Below, piece after piece: positions 37,162 to 46,091 of a stretch of DNA of 64,000 nucleotides. The DNA comes from Ferrovibrio terrae_B (lineage in GTDB: Bacteria > Pseudomonadota > Alphaproteobacteria > Ferrovibrionales > Ferrovibrionaceae), in contig NZ_CALRUC010000006.1 in assembly GCF_943371255.1 (NCBI RefSeq), positions 1-64,000 on the forward strand, written 5' to 3'. The first letter of the stretch is position 1. Each line of letters opens with the position of its first letter. The notes under the pieces are model-generated. The model worked only from the letters and a program-made list of their open reading frames with translations. It was not told the origin of the DNA and ran no database searches. Position numbers and translations under genes: made by a program.

Positions 37162-37719
37162 ATGGATAGGGGGCGCCAGGCCGGCTTGATGCAAGCCGTG
37201 GCGGAGGCTGGCGATCGTGCTGCCTTCGCCGCGCTCTACGACCATTTCGCGCCGCGGCTGAAGGCCTATCTGATGCGGCTGGGCACGCCGGAGGATGTGG
37301 CGGAGGAACTGGCCCAGGAAAGCCTGATCACGGCCTGGCGTCGCGCGAACAGCTTTGATCCCGTGCAGGCTTCGGTGGCGACCTGGCTGTTCACCATTGC
37401 GCGCAACAAACGGATCGACCGGCTGCGGCGCGAAAAACGGCCGGAATTCGACCCGCACGACCCAGCCCTGGTGCCGGATGCGCCGCCACAGCCGGACGCA
37501 GGCCTGGATGTGGTCCGCGATGAAACCCGCCTGCGCGCGGCCCTGGGCCGTCTGCCGGCCGAGCAGCTTCATCTGCTGCAGCTCGCCTTCTTTTCCGAAC
37601 TCTCGCATCGCGACATCGCAGAAAAAGAACAGCTGCCGCTGGGCACGGTGAAATCGCGTATCCGCCTCGCCCTGGCCAGGCTGAAACTTCTGCTCGAGGA
37701 TGGCGATAATCCGCAATAG
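37162..37719 (+). CDS. ECF-type RNA polymerase sigma factor
   Basis: A 185-residue sigma-70 family factor with region 2 (about residues 15-85: FAALYDHFAPRLKAYLM ... WLFTIARNKRIDRLRREKRPE) and region 4 (about 125-178: DIAEKEQLPLGTVKSRIRLALARLK), joined by a Pro/Asp-rich linker. Such factors usually sit next to an anti-sigma gene; none is adjacent here. Upstream is IalB (divergent) and downstream a PAS_5 protein. Its regulon and trigger cannot be read from this sequence. Confidence 0.93.
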   Translation: MDRGRQAGLMQAVAEAGDRAAFAALYDHFAPRLKAYLMRLGTPEDVAEELAQESLITAWRRANSFDPVQASVATWLFTIARNKRIDRLRREKRPEFDPHDPALVPDAPPQPDAGLDVVRDETRLRAALGRLPAEQLHLLQLAFFSELSHRDIAEKEQLPLGTVKSRIRLALARLKLLLEDGDNPQ

Positions 37720-37856
37720 CACCCCTGCGCGATATTTTAGACTGAAACCATTCATCGCACAGTTGTAAGTCATTGAATCGGAATGAAAATTATCTGACAT
37801 TCGGATCATGTTACCGTGGTCCGATTCGTTCCGTCGGCTTTGAGATTTCGTGTTCC

Positions 37857-38432
37857 GTGTCAGGTTTTCCACTTCCTTTCGCCGACGACCGTATCCTGCT
37901 CAACCTGGCTGCCTACTGGTCGGCCAAGCGGGGTGGTTATCCTCTGCCCCCGCGTGCGGCCATCGATCCGCTCGACATGCCACGGCGCCTGTTGCCGCAT
38001 CTGGCGCTGCTGGAGCCGACCGGCCGCGACGGTGAAATCCGCTTCCGCCTGGTCGGCACCGAACTGGTACAGCGCTTCGGGCGGGATGCCACTGGCAAGA
38101 CCAGCCGCGAGCTGTATGCCGACACCGAATACCGCCAGTATGTCGAACAGATCTACGGCAGCGTGATTGCGCAGGCGCAGCCACTGTATGTCGACAACAC
38201 GCGCCGCTTCATGGAAGAGGGCAGTGGGCGGGTGCGTCGCCTGCTGCTGCCGGTGGCAGCGGAAGCCGGCAGCGAGCGGGTCGGCTTCGTGCTCAGCACG
38301 ATCAGCTGGAGCACGGCTGAAAACTGGGACGGCCATCAGCCGCCGCCGTCCAAGCAGCGCCAGATCGCGGTCGAAGCGTTGGAAAAAGGCGTGCTGCAGG
38401 CCACGCTGCGCGGCCTGCTCGATTCGCCGTAA
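37857..38432 (+). CDS. PAS_5 (PF07310-like) sensor protein
   Basis: A protein of about 191 residues with a PAS-like fold of the PAS_5 class common in alphaproteobacteria: LLNLAAYWSAKRGGYPLPPRAAIDPLDMPRRLLPHLALLE, then FRLVGTELVQRFGRDATGKTSRELY (key positions around 15-100) and YLxxLLPVA near the end. The start is uncertain: GTG at 37857 or TTG at 37773 (adding 28 residues). It has no output domain. It follows the ECF sigma gene by about 140 bp, so a link in the stress response is possible. Confidence 0.72.
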   Translation: MSGFPLPFADDRILLNLAAYWSAKRGGYPLPPRAAIDPLDMPRRLLPHLALLEPTGRDGEIRFRLVGTELVQRFGRDATGKTSRELYADTEYRQYVEQIYGSVIAQAQPLYVDNTRRFMEEGSGRVRRLLLPVAAEAGSERVGFVLSTISWSTAENWDGHQPPPSKQRQIAVEALEKGVLQATLRGLLDSP

Positions 38433-38435
38433 GGA

Positions 38436-39362
38436 TTATTTCAGGGCCGCAGGATCGAACGAAAACAGCAGTGGGAAAAATGTTTTCCAGCTGTTCCAGC
38501 GCTGCGATCCGGCTTCCCCCACCGCCCACAGCAATCCGTCGCTGCCGCGCGCCAGATCCTCCAGCCCCGCCATGGCGTCATGCTGTGCCAGCACCGCGCC
38601 GGTCTGGCTGTCGATGCGATAGATCCTGCCCATGCTGCCATTGCTGGCGCTGATCCACAGCGTACCGGCGGCATCGAATGTGGCGCCCTGGGCATGGAAC
38701 GGCAGTGGCAGGCTGCGCGCGGCTTCGGCCGCCCGGAAGGGCCGGTCGCTGCCATTGAAAATAACGGCGGGATCGGCGGCGATCAGGCGGGCCGCGCCAT
38801 CGTCGCGGCTGTAGCGGCCGAACCACAGCAGGCGGCCGTCGAAGCTGAGAAAATTGCTGCCCAGCGCGGGATCCTTCTCCAGCGCGCGCGGCGTGCCGAC
38901 GGCAACGGCCGTGCCGGCTTGCAGCGAGCGCGGCAGGTCGAAGGCATACAGGGCGCGGCCATTGTCGGCGAGAAACAGCAGGCCGCCATCGGGCGTGGTG
39001 GCGAGGCCATCGGCATGGCCGATGCTGGCCGGCAGATCGAAGCCGCCGATCACTGCGCCGTTCCTGGGATCGACCGCAAAGATTTTCGCCGGGCCGCGAT
39101 TGGTCTGGGCTTCGGTGCTGCGATAGGCGCCGACGAACAGCGTGCCGCGCACGAAGCTGAGGCCCTGCGGCACATAGCCCTGGTTCAGCCCCGGCGCCCA
39201 ATACCGCTGGCGGATCGCAGCATCCATGGGCGTCGGCGACAGGGCGCGGGCGGTATAGCCTGGCGCCTCGCCGCCTATGGGTGTTTGCGCCGCCAAACCC
39301 CATGAGGCGCCCAGCAGCAGGGCAAAGACAAACAGCGGGAGGCTGGGCCGGGGATGGAGCAT
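38436..39362 (-). CDS. Secreted beta-propeller-like protein
   Basis: A 308-residue protein with a signal peptide (about residues 1-25, ending GLAAQ). The mature part has repeated blade-like strands such as GLSFVRGTLFVGAY, KIFAVDPRNGAVIGGFDLP, GLATTPDGGLLFLADNGRALYAFDL, GATFDAAGTLWISASNGSMGRIYRID and GLEDLARGSDGLLWAVGE, which suggest a propeller of about five or six blades. I recognise no enzyme family. It is convergent with the PAS_5 gene and divergent from sppA. Confidence 0.7.
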   Translation of the reverse strand: MLHPRPSLPLFVFALLLGASWGLAAQTPIGGEAPGYTARALSPTPMDAAIRQRYWAPGLNQGYVPQGLSFVRGTLFVGAYRSTEAQTNRGPAKIFAVDPRNGAVIGGFDLPASIGHADGLATTPDGGLLFLADNGRALYAFDLPRSLQAGTAVAVGTPRALEKDPALGSNFLSFDGRLLWFGRYSRDDGAARLIAADPAVIFNGSDRPFRAAEAARSLPLPFHAQGATFDAAGTLWISASNGSMGRIYRIDSQTGAVLAQHDAMAGLEDLARGSDGLLWAVGEAGSQRWNSWKTFFPLLFSFDPAALK

Positions 39363-39439
39363 GACGGAACCATAGCCCCGCCGGACCGGTTTTGTCCGCA
39401 CCCCTTGGCAAAAACCTCATCAATACTTAAGTTTAGCCC

Positions 39440-40369
39440 ATGTCCACAGATACCGATGCTTGGCTCGAACGCCGCGCGCTTGCCCGCCGTGTCACCCGCT
39501 GGCGGGTGGTCGCCGTTCTGGCGCTGCTGATTCTCACCCTGGCCGTGCTGTACCGGCTCGACCCCGGCAACCTGCTGGCTCGCCACCAGGCCCATGTGGC
39601 GCGGCTGGAGATCAGCGGGGTAATCGCCGAAAACGACTGGTGGCTGGAAAAGCTGGAAGAGGCCGCCGAGGATGACCGCGTGCGGGCCGTGATCCTGCAT
39701 ATCAACAGCCCGGGCGGCAGCACCTATGGCGGTGAGGCGCTGTTCCAGGCGATCCGCAAGGTGGCCGTGCAAAAGCCGGTGGTGTCGGTGATCGGCACGC
39801 TGGGTGCCTCGGCCGGCTATATGGTCGCCATCGCCGGCGATCATGTGCTGGCGCGGGAAACCTCGCTCACCGGCTCGATCGGCGTACTGTTCCAGACGGC
39901 GGAATTCTCCAAACTGATGGAAAAGGTCGGCGTCAGTGCCGAAACCATCACCTCAGGCGCCCTCAAGGCCGAACCCAACCCGACCCGGCCGATGAGTGCG
40001 GCCGGCCGGGCCCAGATCCAGGGCATGGTCAATGAGACCCATGACTGGTTCGTCGATCTGGTGGCCAGCCGTCGCGACCTCCCCCGTGACGAGGTGGCAA
40101 GGCTGGCCGATGGCCGGGTCTATTCCGGCCGGGCGGCGCTGCAAAGCAAGCTGATCGACGGTCTGGGCGGCCTGGCCGAGGCCCGTAACTGGCTTGCCGA
40201 AAGCCGGGATATCCCGGCTGCCCTGCCGCTCCGGGACATCCCGCCCGACCCGCCAGCCGGGATGCTGGACGGACTGGGGAGTCGCACTTTTGCCACCTTG
40301 TTTGGAAAAAGCCTTTTCTCCGAACGGCTTAGGCTTGACGGGCTGGTCTCCCTTTGGCACCCTGAGTAG
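39440..40369 (+). CDS. sppA: Signal peptide peptidase SppA (short form)
   Basis: A 309-residue membrane-anchored serine peptidase that degrades cleaved signal peptides in the periplasm. One membrane anchor is at about residues 22-40. The nucleophile Ser lies in GTLGASAGYMVAIAGD and the general-base Lys in TSGALKAEPNP; the second hydrophobic motif SLTGSIGVLFQ is also typical. It is the short, single-domain form. A histone-like ihfB gene follows at 40409. Confidence 0.92.
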   Translation: MSTDTDAWLERRALARRVTRWRVVAVLALLILTLAVLYRLDPGNLLARHQAHVARLEISGVIAENDWWLEKLEEAAEDDRVRAVILHINSPGGSTYGGEALFQAIRKVAVQKPVVSVIGTLGASAGYMVAIAGDHVLARETSLTGSIGVLFQTAEFSKLMEKVGVSAETITSGALKAEPNPTRPMSAAGRAQIQGMVNETHDWFVDLVASRRDLPRDEVARLADGRVYSGRAALQSKLIDGLGGLAEARNWLAESRDIPAALPLRDIPPDPPAGMLDGLGSRTFATLFGKSLFSERLRLDGLVSLWHPE

Positions 40370-40408
40370 AGAACGAGGGGGCCCGCGGCCGCTGCGCAGG
40401 GAAAACCG

Positions 40409-40714
40409 ATGATCAAGTCCGAACTCATCAATCGTCTTGCCGAACGCAATCAGCATCTGACTCAGCGCGATATCGAGCGCATTGTCGGCACCATCTTCGA
40501 TGAGATCGCCAACGCGCTCTCTCGTGGTGATCGTGTTGAATTGCGCGGTTTCGGTGCCTTTTCGGTCAAGCGTCGTCCGGCACGCACGGGTCGCAACCCG
40601 CGCACCGGCACGGCAGTCGAAGTGCAGGAGAAATTCGTGCCCTTCTTCAAGACCGGTAAGGAACTGCGCCAGAAGCTGAATCTGTCGGGCAAGCAGACCG
40701 CCGACGCCGAATAA
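40409..40714 (+). CDS. ihfB: Integration host factor subunit beta
   Basis: A 101-residue HU/IHF-family DNA-bending protein. The DNA-contacting arm carries RRPARTGRNPRTGTAVEVQEK and the N-terminal dimer region is intact, which fits the beta subunit. With the alpha subunit (not in this window) it bends DNA at sigma-54 promoters among others, possibly including the one at 28676. It lies 39 bp after sppA and 20 bp before lapA. Confidence 0.95.
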   Translation: MIKSELINRLAERNQHLTQRDIERIVGTIFDEIANALSRGDRVELRGFGAFSVKRRPARTGRNPRTGTAVEVQEKFVPFFKTGKELRQKLNLSGKQTADAE

Positions 40715-40734
40715 ATCTTTGATGGAGGCGTCGC

Positions 40735-41028
40735 ATGCGCTTTCTGCGCGTTTTCATCGGCGCCATCTTTCTTCTCATTCTGGTCGTTTTTGCTGTCGCC
40801 AATAAAAATGCGGTGACGGTGAGCGTCGATCCGTTGCCGTTTGAGATCGACCTGCCGCTCTATCTCTTGGTCTTCACAGTCTTTTTTGGCGGTCTTGTGG
40901 TTGGCGTGATCATCGGCCGGCTGAATGCATGGTCGGCGGCGCGCCATCGGGCAGAGGCGGAAAAGCGCAAGGCGGAACAAAAGCCTGCGAGCCAGACGCC
41001 GCCGTTGCCGCCGGCGCCCATTGTTTGA
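40735..41028 (+). CDS. lapA: LapA-type inner-membrane protein (DUF1049)
   Basis: A 97-residue protein with two membrane helices (about residues 5-23 and 42-63) and a short charged C-terminus, matching the lipopolysaccharide assembly protein A domain. In E. coli LapA works with LapB in controlling LPS synthesis. The order ihfB-lapA is usual in proteobacteria, which supports the call. Confidence 0.88.
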   Translation: MRFLRVFIGAIFLLILVVFAVANKNAVTVSVDPLPFEIDLPLYLLVFTVFFGGLVVGVIIGRLNAWSAARHRAEAEKRKAEQKPASQTPPLPPAPIV

Positions 41029-41058
41029 ACTCAGGCCTCTTTTAGGACACTACCGGAC

Positions 41059-42018
41059 ATGCGTTCGATCGATGCCGCCACCGTTCATGCGGCGCTGCCC
41101 TACGGCAAACTGATTCCACATCTGCGCGCGGCCTTTCGCGCCGGTGGCGAGGTGCCGGTGCGCAGCCACTACCACATCGCCGCTCCCCAAGACGGCATTG
41201 GGGCCGGTGGCGCCGGCGGCACGCTGCTGCTGATGCCGGCCTGGCAGCCGGGCCGCCATATCGGCATCAAGGCGGTCAGCGTCTATCCCGACAATGCCAA
41301 GGTCGGGCTGCCTTCGGTGACCGGTGCCTATCTGCTGCTGGATGCGCGCACCGGTCTGCCCAAGGCTGTGATTGATGGCGTGGCGCTGACGCTGCGCCGC
41401 ACCGGCTGCGCCTCGGCGCTGGCCGCCGACTATCTCGCGCGCAAGGATGCCCGGCATCTGCTGATGATCGGCGCCGGTTCACTGGCGCCGCATCTGATCC
41501 GCGCGCATTGCAGTGTGCGCAGCTACACCCGCATCGAAATCTGGAATCGCAATCGCGCCCGCGCTGAAGAGGTGGCGGCGAAGCTTACCGATCTCAATGC
41601 CGCGATTGCGGTGATCGACGATCTGGAAGCCGCGATCCGCGTCGCCGATACGATTTCCTGCGCCACATTGTCGCGTCAGCCGCTGGTGCTGGGTGAATGG
41701 CTGAGGCCCGGCACCCATGTCGACCTGGTCGGCGGCTTCACGCCGGAGATGCGCGAGGCCGACGATGCCACGCTGACGCGCGGCAGTGTCTGGGTCGATA
41801 GCCGCGAAGGCGCGCTCAAGGAAGCCGGCGATCTGGTGGTGCCGCTCAAGCATGGTTTGCTGCGGCCCGAGGATGTGCGCGGCGATCTGTTTGCGCTGTG
41901 TCGCGCCGATAACTATGCGCGGCGCGATGACAGGGAGATCACCGTGTTCAAGTCGGTGGGCCTGGCGCTGGAAGATCTGGCGGCGGCCGAACTGGTGGTG
42001 CAGGGGCTCACACCATGA
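41059..42018 (+). CDS. Ornithine cyclodeaminase / mu-crystallin family enzyme
   Basis: A 319-residue NAD(P)-binding protein of the ornithine cyclodeaminase/ketimine-reductase family. The Rossmann motif LLMIGAGSLAPHLIRAH is at about residues 134-150; the substrate region has IGIKAVSVYPDN near the N-terminus and HVDLVGGFTPEMREAD later. Members deaminate ornithine to proline or reduce cyclic imines. It overlaps the following FAD oxidoreductase by 4 bp (ATGA), so the two are translationally coupled and may handle one amino or imino acid. Confidence 0.9.
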   Translation: MRSIDAATVHAALPYGKLIPHLRAAFRAGGEVPVRSHYHIAAPQDGIGAGGAGGTLLLMPAWQPGRHIGIKAVSVYPDNAKVGLPSVTGAYLLLDARTGLPKAVIDGVALTLRRTGCASALAADYLARKDARHLLMIGAGSLAPHLIRAHCSVRSYTRIEIWNRNRARAEEVAAKLTDLNAAIAVIDDLEAAIRVADTISCATLSRQPLVLGEWLRPGTHVDLVGGFTPEMREADDATLTRGSVWVDSREGALKEAGDLVVPLKHGLLRPEDVRGDLFALCRADNYARRDDREITVFKSVGLALEDLAAAELVVQGLTP

Positions 42019-43217
42019 AGACCATTATTGTCGGCGGCGGCATCATGGGGCTCAGCGCGGCGCGCGCGCTGAAAAAGGCCGGACATGAGGTGGTATTGAT
42101 CGAGCAGGGCGCATTGCCCAATCCGCTCGGCTCTTCGGTCGATCAGCATCGCCTGATCCGTTATCCCTATGGGGCACAGCGCGGCTATACGCGCATGGTG
42201 CGGCATGCCTACCATGCTTGGGACCGCGTCTGGCGCGACCTCAAGATGACGCTGTATGCCGAGACCGGCACCCTGGTGATCAGCGGCGAAGGCGATGACT
42301 GGGCCAGGGCCTGCACGACGATCCTGGCGGAAGAGGATCTCGAGCATCTGCCATTCGATACAGCCACGGTGCTTGGCCGTTGGCCGATGTTGAGCGGCGA
42401 GGGATTGCAGGATGCCTTCTACTGCCCTTCCGGCGGCGTACTGTTTGCCGAGGCGATTGTCGCGGCCTTGAGCTCGCATCTGCGCGATCGAGGCGTCTCG
42501 CTGCTGACCAGAAAAACGGTTGTCGGTATCGATGCCGAGCATGGCCGCGTCACGCTGGCAGACAAAACCGTGCTGCAGGCCGACCGCGTGCTGGTCACGG
42601 CCGGTCCTTGGACTGCGCGGCTGCTGCCGGATCTGGCGCCGGTCTCGCGCGCATCGCGACAGGTGGTGGTGTATCTGCAGCCGCCTGGCGATCTGGGTGC
42701 CGCGTGGTACAGCGCGCCGATGCTGCTGGAAATCGGCCAGAGTGGAGGATTTTATCTGGTGCCGCCGCGCATCACCCGCGATGGCATGCGCACGGGGCTG
42801 AAGATCGGTGACCACACGTTCGGTTCCACTGCCGATCCCGGTACCGATCGCGAGGCACGGCAGGACGAGATCGACGCGATCCTCGCCAAGGCAAAACACC
42901 GCATTGCCGATCTGGACCAGTATCGCGTGGCACAGGCGAAGACCTGCTTCTACGATGTGGAAGCGGAGGAGAAATTCCAGTTCCGCCAGCTCGGGCCGCG
43001 CGGCTTCGCTTTCTGTGGCACGTCTGGCCATGGCTTCAAGTTCGGGCCGCTGATCGGCGAACTGATCGGCGACGTGCTGATGGAAAAAGCCGAGATGGAC
43101 AAGACGGCACAATGGCTGGCCGGTGATGTTGATCGCGTGGCGATCACCGCCGATCACATCTCACCAGACGGCGCCATCAGCAGCGTGCCCGCCGCTGCAT
43201 CCGACAGCAGCGGATAG
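42015..43217 (+). CDS. DAO-family FAD-dependent oxidoreductase
   Basis: A 400-residue flavoenzyme with the FAD motif VGGGIMGLSAARALKKAGHEVVLIE near the N-terminus (GxGxxG at residues 7-12) and the C-terminal GFAFCGTSGHGFKFGPLIGELI typical of sarcosine oxidase/DAO proteins. It should oxidise an amine or amino acid. It overlaps the cyclodeaminase by 4 bp upstream, and its last 64 bp overlap the 3' end of the convergent dipeptidase gene. Confidence 0.9.
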   Translation: MKTIIVGGGIMGLSAARALKKAGHEVVLIEQGALPNPLGSSVDQHRLIRYPYGAQRGYTRMVRHAYHAWDRVWRDLKMTLYAETGTLVISGEGDDWARACTTILAEEDLEHLPFDTATVLGRWPMLSGEGLQDAFYCPSGGVLFAEAIVAALSSHLRDRGVSLLTRKTVVGIDAEHGRVTLADKTVLQADRVLVTAGPWTARLLPDLAPVSRASRQVVVYLQPPGDLGAAWYSAPMLLEIGQSGGFYLVPPRITRDGMRTGLKIGDHTFGSTADPGTDREARQDEIDAILAKAKHRIADLDQYRVAQAKTCFYDVEAEEKFQFRQLGPRGFAFCGTSGHGFKFGPLIGELIGDVLMEKAEMDKTAQWLAGDVDRVAITADHISPDGAISSVPAAASDSSG

Positions 43218-43723
43218 CGGCGCGGCTGGAACAGCTGGTAGTGCCACCATTCATTGCGATAGAAGTCCCACCCGGCAGCGGTCATGATGCCGAGCAGCAG
43301 CGCGCGATTGGCTTGCTGCTCCGGCGTGATCTCCAGCGTGCCGTGGAAGGCGAGCGGCGTGAAGGCATCGAAGCCGGTGCCCATGTCGAGGTCCTCGCCA
43401 TCGCCATCCACCAGCGTGACATCCACCGCGGCACCGCGCGAATGCGGCGAACCCTTGCGCGGATCGGCCAGGAAGGTCGGGTCCGGCGTGTGATTCCACA
43501 GCGCCCAGGCCGCCTCGGTCGGCCGGAAGGCATCGAACACTTTCAGGCGCAGTTGCATCTGGGCCGCCAGTGCGATGGCCTTGTGCAGCAGATCGGCGGC
43601 CTCCGGGTTGAGATAGCAGGCCGCGCGATGATAGACCGGCGCGCCGGTCAGGTTGTCTGGCGTGGCATAGCGCAGGTCGAGCAGCACCGGAAACGCGGGC
43701 GGCTTGATTTCGACGAGCGACAT
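43154..43723 (-). CDS. ddpX: D-Ala-D-Ala dipeptidase (VanX/DdpX family)
   Basis: A 189-residue zinc dipeptidase. Metal and catalytic motifs are SPHSRGAAVDVTL (His and Asp), EWWHYQLF (catalytic Glu and third zinc His) and DAFRPTEAAW (substrate-binding Arg). It cleaves D-Ala-D-Ala, perhaps for peptidoglycan recycling; no vancomycin-resistance genes are present. The start at 43723 has CGGAG seven bases upstream. It is convergent with, and overlaps, the FAD oxidoreductase gene. Confidence 0.92.
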   Translation of the reverse strand: MSLVEIKPPAFPVLLDLRYATPDNLTGAPVYHRAACYLNPEAADLLHKAIALAAQMQLRLKVFDAFRPTEAAWALWNHTPDPTFLADPRKGSPHSRGAAVDVTLVDGDGEDLDMGTGFDAFTPLAFHGTLEITPEQQANRALLLGIMTAAGWDFYRNEWWHYQLFQPRRYPLLSDAAAGTLLMAPSGEM

Positions 43724-43776
43724 GCGGTGGACTCCGGGATGACGGTTCGGTTTTCCTACCATTGGAGCACGCCTAC

Positions 43777-44916
43777 GTGAAGCTGCTCGGCATCGATACC
43801 GCGCTGAATGCCTGCTCGGTCGCCATCGTCGATGGTGATGCTATACTGGCGTGCGTGGTTTCGGCCGGCGGCAAGGGCAATGCCGAACGGCTGCTGCCGC
43901 TGCTGGAACAGGCGCGGCGCGCGGCCGGCATCGAGCTGGCCGATCTGGACGGGATCGCCGCCACCATCGGCCCCGGATCCTTCACCGGCATCCGCACCGC
44001 GCTGGCCACGGCGCGTGCCCTGGGGCTGGCGCTGCACAAGCCGGTCTGGGGCATCACCACCACGGATGTGCTGGCCGCTGCCGCCGCGCAGCCCGGTCAT
44101 GCCACCGTCGCGGTAATCGATGCCCGGCGCGATGAACTGTATATCCAGTGTTTCGCGGCCCATCCATCAGCCCTGGGTGCCGCACTCGCCGCGCCGCAAC
44201 TGCTGCACATTGCCGATGCCGCGGCGATCCTCCCGGCCGGCCCGGCTATGCTGGTCGGCAGTGGCAGTGCATTGCTGCAGGCTGCCGCCTGCATGCGCGA
44301 CGATCTCATCCTGTCGCCGCAGTCCCCCGACCCCGATCCGGTACTGGTGGCGCGTCTGGCCGCCTCGCGCCCGCCGCCGGCCCGGCCACCGGCACCGCTT
44401 TATATCCGGCCGCCGGATGCCGCCCTGCCGTCCGTCGTGCAGCCGGCCGCCAGGCTGGTGCTGAACATCCGCATGGTCGGCGCCGACCATGCCGCCGTGC
44501 TGGCGGCCCTGCATGCCGATGCTTTTGCCAGCGGACACAGCAGCGAAGCCTGGACGGAACCGAACCTGCGCGAACTGCTGGCCATGCCCGGCGCGCTTGC
44601 CCTGCTGGGTGTCACCGATGGGGATCAGCCGGCCGGCTTCATCCTGCTGCGCCAGGCGGCCGACGAGGCTGAGGTCATCACGCTGGCGGTGCATCCGCGA
44701 CAGCAGCGGCGTGGCGTGGCGCGCCGGCTGCTCAATGTCGGCCTGGACAAGATGGCGGGCCTGGGGGCGACGCAGTGCTTTCTCGAGGTGGCCGAGGATA
44801 ATGCACCGGCACGGGCGCTGTATCAGGCGGCAGGCTTCATCGATGTTGGTCGCCGGTCGGGCTATTACCGCGATGCGGCGGGGGGCGCCCGTGACGCCAT
44901 CGTGATGCGGAAATGA
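43777..44916 (+). CDS. tsaB-rimI: TsaB-RimI fusion (t6A synthesis subunit plus ribosomal-protein acetyltransferase)
   Basis: A 379-residue fusion. Residues about 1-215 are TsaB, partner of TsaD in making t6A37 on tRNAs (LLGIDTALNACSVAI, ATIGPGSFTGIRTALATARALG, PLYIRPPDA). Residues about 225-379 are a GNAT acetyltransferase of the RimI type, with VHPRQQRRGVARRLL for acetyl-CoA and EDNAPARALYQAAGF. In many bacteria these are adjacent separate genes. GTG 43777 is preferred with GGAG nine bases upstream; a TTG at 43762 is in frame. The two open halves are joined without any stop or shift. Confidence 0.93.
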   Translation: MKLLGIDTALNACSVAIVDGDAILACVVSAGGKGNAERLLPLLEQARRAAGIELADLDGIAATIGPGSFTGIRTALATARALGLALHKPVWGITTTDVLAAAAAQPGHATVAVIDARRDELYIQCFAAHPSALGAALAAPQLLHIADAAAILPAGPAMLVGSGSALLQAAACMRDDLILSPQSPDPDPVLVARLAASRPPPARPPAPLYIRPPDAALPSVVQPAARLVLNIRMVGADHAAVLAALHADAFASGHSSEAWTEPNLRELLAMPGALALLGVTDGDQPAGFILLRQAADEAEVITLAVHPRQQRRGVARRLLNVGLDKMAGLGATQCFLEVAEDNAPARALYQAAGFIDVGRRSGYYRDAAGGARDAIVMRK

Positions 44917-45057
44917 CGTCGGTGTTAAAGTATAGGTTGAAGCAAAGCCGGCCAGACACGCTCTAATACAGTACCGCTTCGCTGGATTTATTGATCTGGC
45001 CGCTTATATACTTGGGCATTCCACAGAATTTCATTTGTGAATAGTCGGGAGCCCGCC

Positions 45058-45489
45058 ATGGCCAATACCGCAGACCGGTCCGAACTGCTGGCATTGACGG
45101 CCGAGATCGTGGCCGCCCATGTCTCCAACAACAGGGTCGAGGCGGCCGACCTGCCGGCCCTGATCCGCCAGATCTACGGCACGCTGGCCGGCATCGACGG
45201 CGGGTCGGCAACTATGGCCGGAGCCCCGTATGGGACTGTCGAGCGGCCGGCGCCGGCGGTGCCGATCAAGAAGTCGGTCATGCCCGACTACATCGTCTGC
45301 CTCGAAGACGGCAAGAAGCTGAAGATGCTCAAGCGGCATCTGATGAGCCATTACAAGCTGACGCCGGAACAGTACCGCGAACGCTGGGGCCTGCCGCCGG
45401 ACTACCCGATGGTGGCGCCGAACTATGCCATCCACCGTCAGGTTCTGGCCCGGAAGATCGGCCTGGGCAAGGGCCGCCGCCGCCGGTGA
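45058..45489 (+). CDS. mucR: MucR/Ros-family zinc-finger transcriptional regulator
   Basis: A 143-residue regulator of the alphaproteobacterial MucR/Ros family, with the zinc-finger region MPDYIVCLEDGKKLKMLKRHLMSHYKLTPEQYRERWGLP (Cys plus two His near residues 83-97). MucR proteins bind AT-rich DNA, oligomerise and repress exopolysaccharide and motility genes. GGGAG lies six bases before the ATG. The 140 bp upstream are distinctly AT-rich for this genome (for example around 44990-45040), which would suit autoregulation. It precedes fur. Confidence 0.94.
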   Translation: MANTADRSELLALTAEIVAAHVSNNRVEAADLPALIRQIYGTLAGIDGGSATMAGAPYGTVERPAPAVPIKKSVMPDYIVCLEDGKKLKMLKRHLMSHYKLTPEQYRERWGLPPDYPMVAPNYAIHRQVLARKIGLGKGRRRR

Positions 45490-45623
45490 CCTTGGGGCTA
45501 AGCCTTTGTAGTAGCGGCTCGCCAGCGCGTTCCATCGGCGCAACAGGCATGCTAGACTGCGCTGGCGATTCTTGCGGGTCGTTCTGACAGGGATTCTCAT
45601 TCACAAAAGAAGGCGTTCGGCGC

Positions 45624-46058
45624 ATGAGCAGCCGCCTCGAACAACTCTGCGAACAGCTTGGTATGCGGATGACCGATCAGCGGCGCGTGATCGCCCGGGT
45701 CTTGAGCGCATCGCATGATCATCCCGATGTGGAAGAGCTGCATCGCCGCTCCGTCGCGGTCGACCCGCGCATCTCGATTGCCACCGTATATCGCACCGTA
45801 CGCATGTTCGAGGAGAACGGCATTCTCAGCCGCCTCGATCTCGGCGATGGCCGCGCCCGGTATGAAGAGATGCCGGAATCGCATCACGACCATCTGATCG
45901 ATACCCGTTCCGGCAAGATCATCGAATTCAACGACCCGGAGCTGGAAGCCCTGCAGGAGAAGATCGCCGCGCGGCTGGGCTATCGTCTGGTCGATCACCG
46001 GCTCGAACTGTTCGGAGTCCCGCTGGATGACAAAGACAGCAAGAAGGGCAAGGCCTGA
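45624..46058 (+). CDS. fur: Ferric uptake regulator family protein (Fur/Mur)
   Basis: A 144-residue metal-responsive regulator. The DNA-binding helix is in VDPRISIATVYRTVRMFEENGIL; metal ligands include HDHPDVEELH and ESHHDHLID. There are no CxxC zinc motifs, as in the Fur/Mur group of alphaproteobacteria that can respond to manganese as well as iron. The start has AGAAGG a little far upstream (about 11 bases). It is the first gene of the conserved housekeeping block, 33 bp before plsC. Confidence 0.93.
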   Translation: MSSRLEQLCEQLGMRMTDQRRVIARVLSASHDHPDVEELHRRSVAVDPRISIATVYRTVRMFEENGILSRLDLGDGRARYEEMPESHHDHLIDTRSGKIIEFNDPELEALQEKIAARLGYRLVDHRLELFGVPLDDKDSKKGKA

Positions 46059-46091
46059 GCCTGATGTCCGCCGTCTTGCGATGACCGTTCC

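Noticed and set aside
43154..43723. Vancomycin-resistance cluster
   Set aside because: Only a VanX-like dipeptidase is present; no VanA ligase, VanH dehydrogenase or VanRS genes are adjacent.
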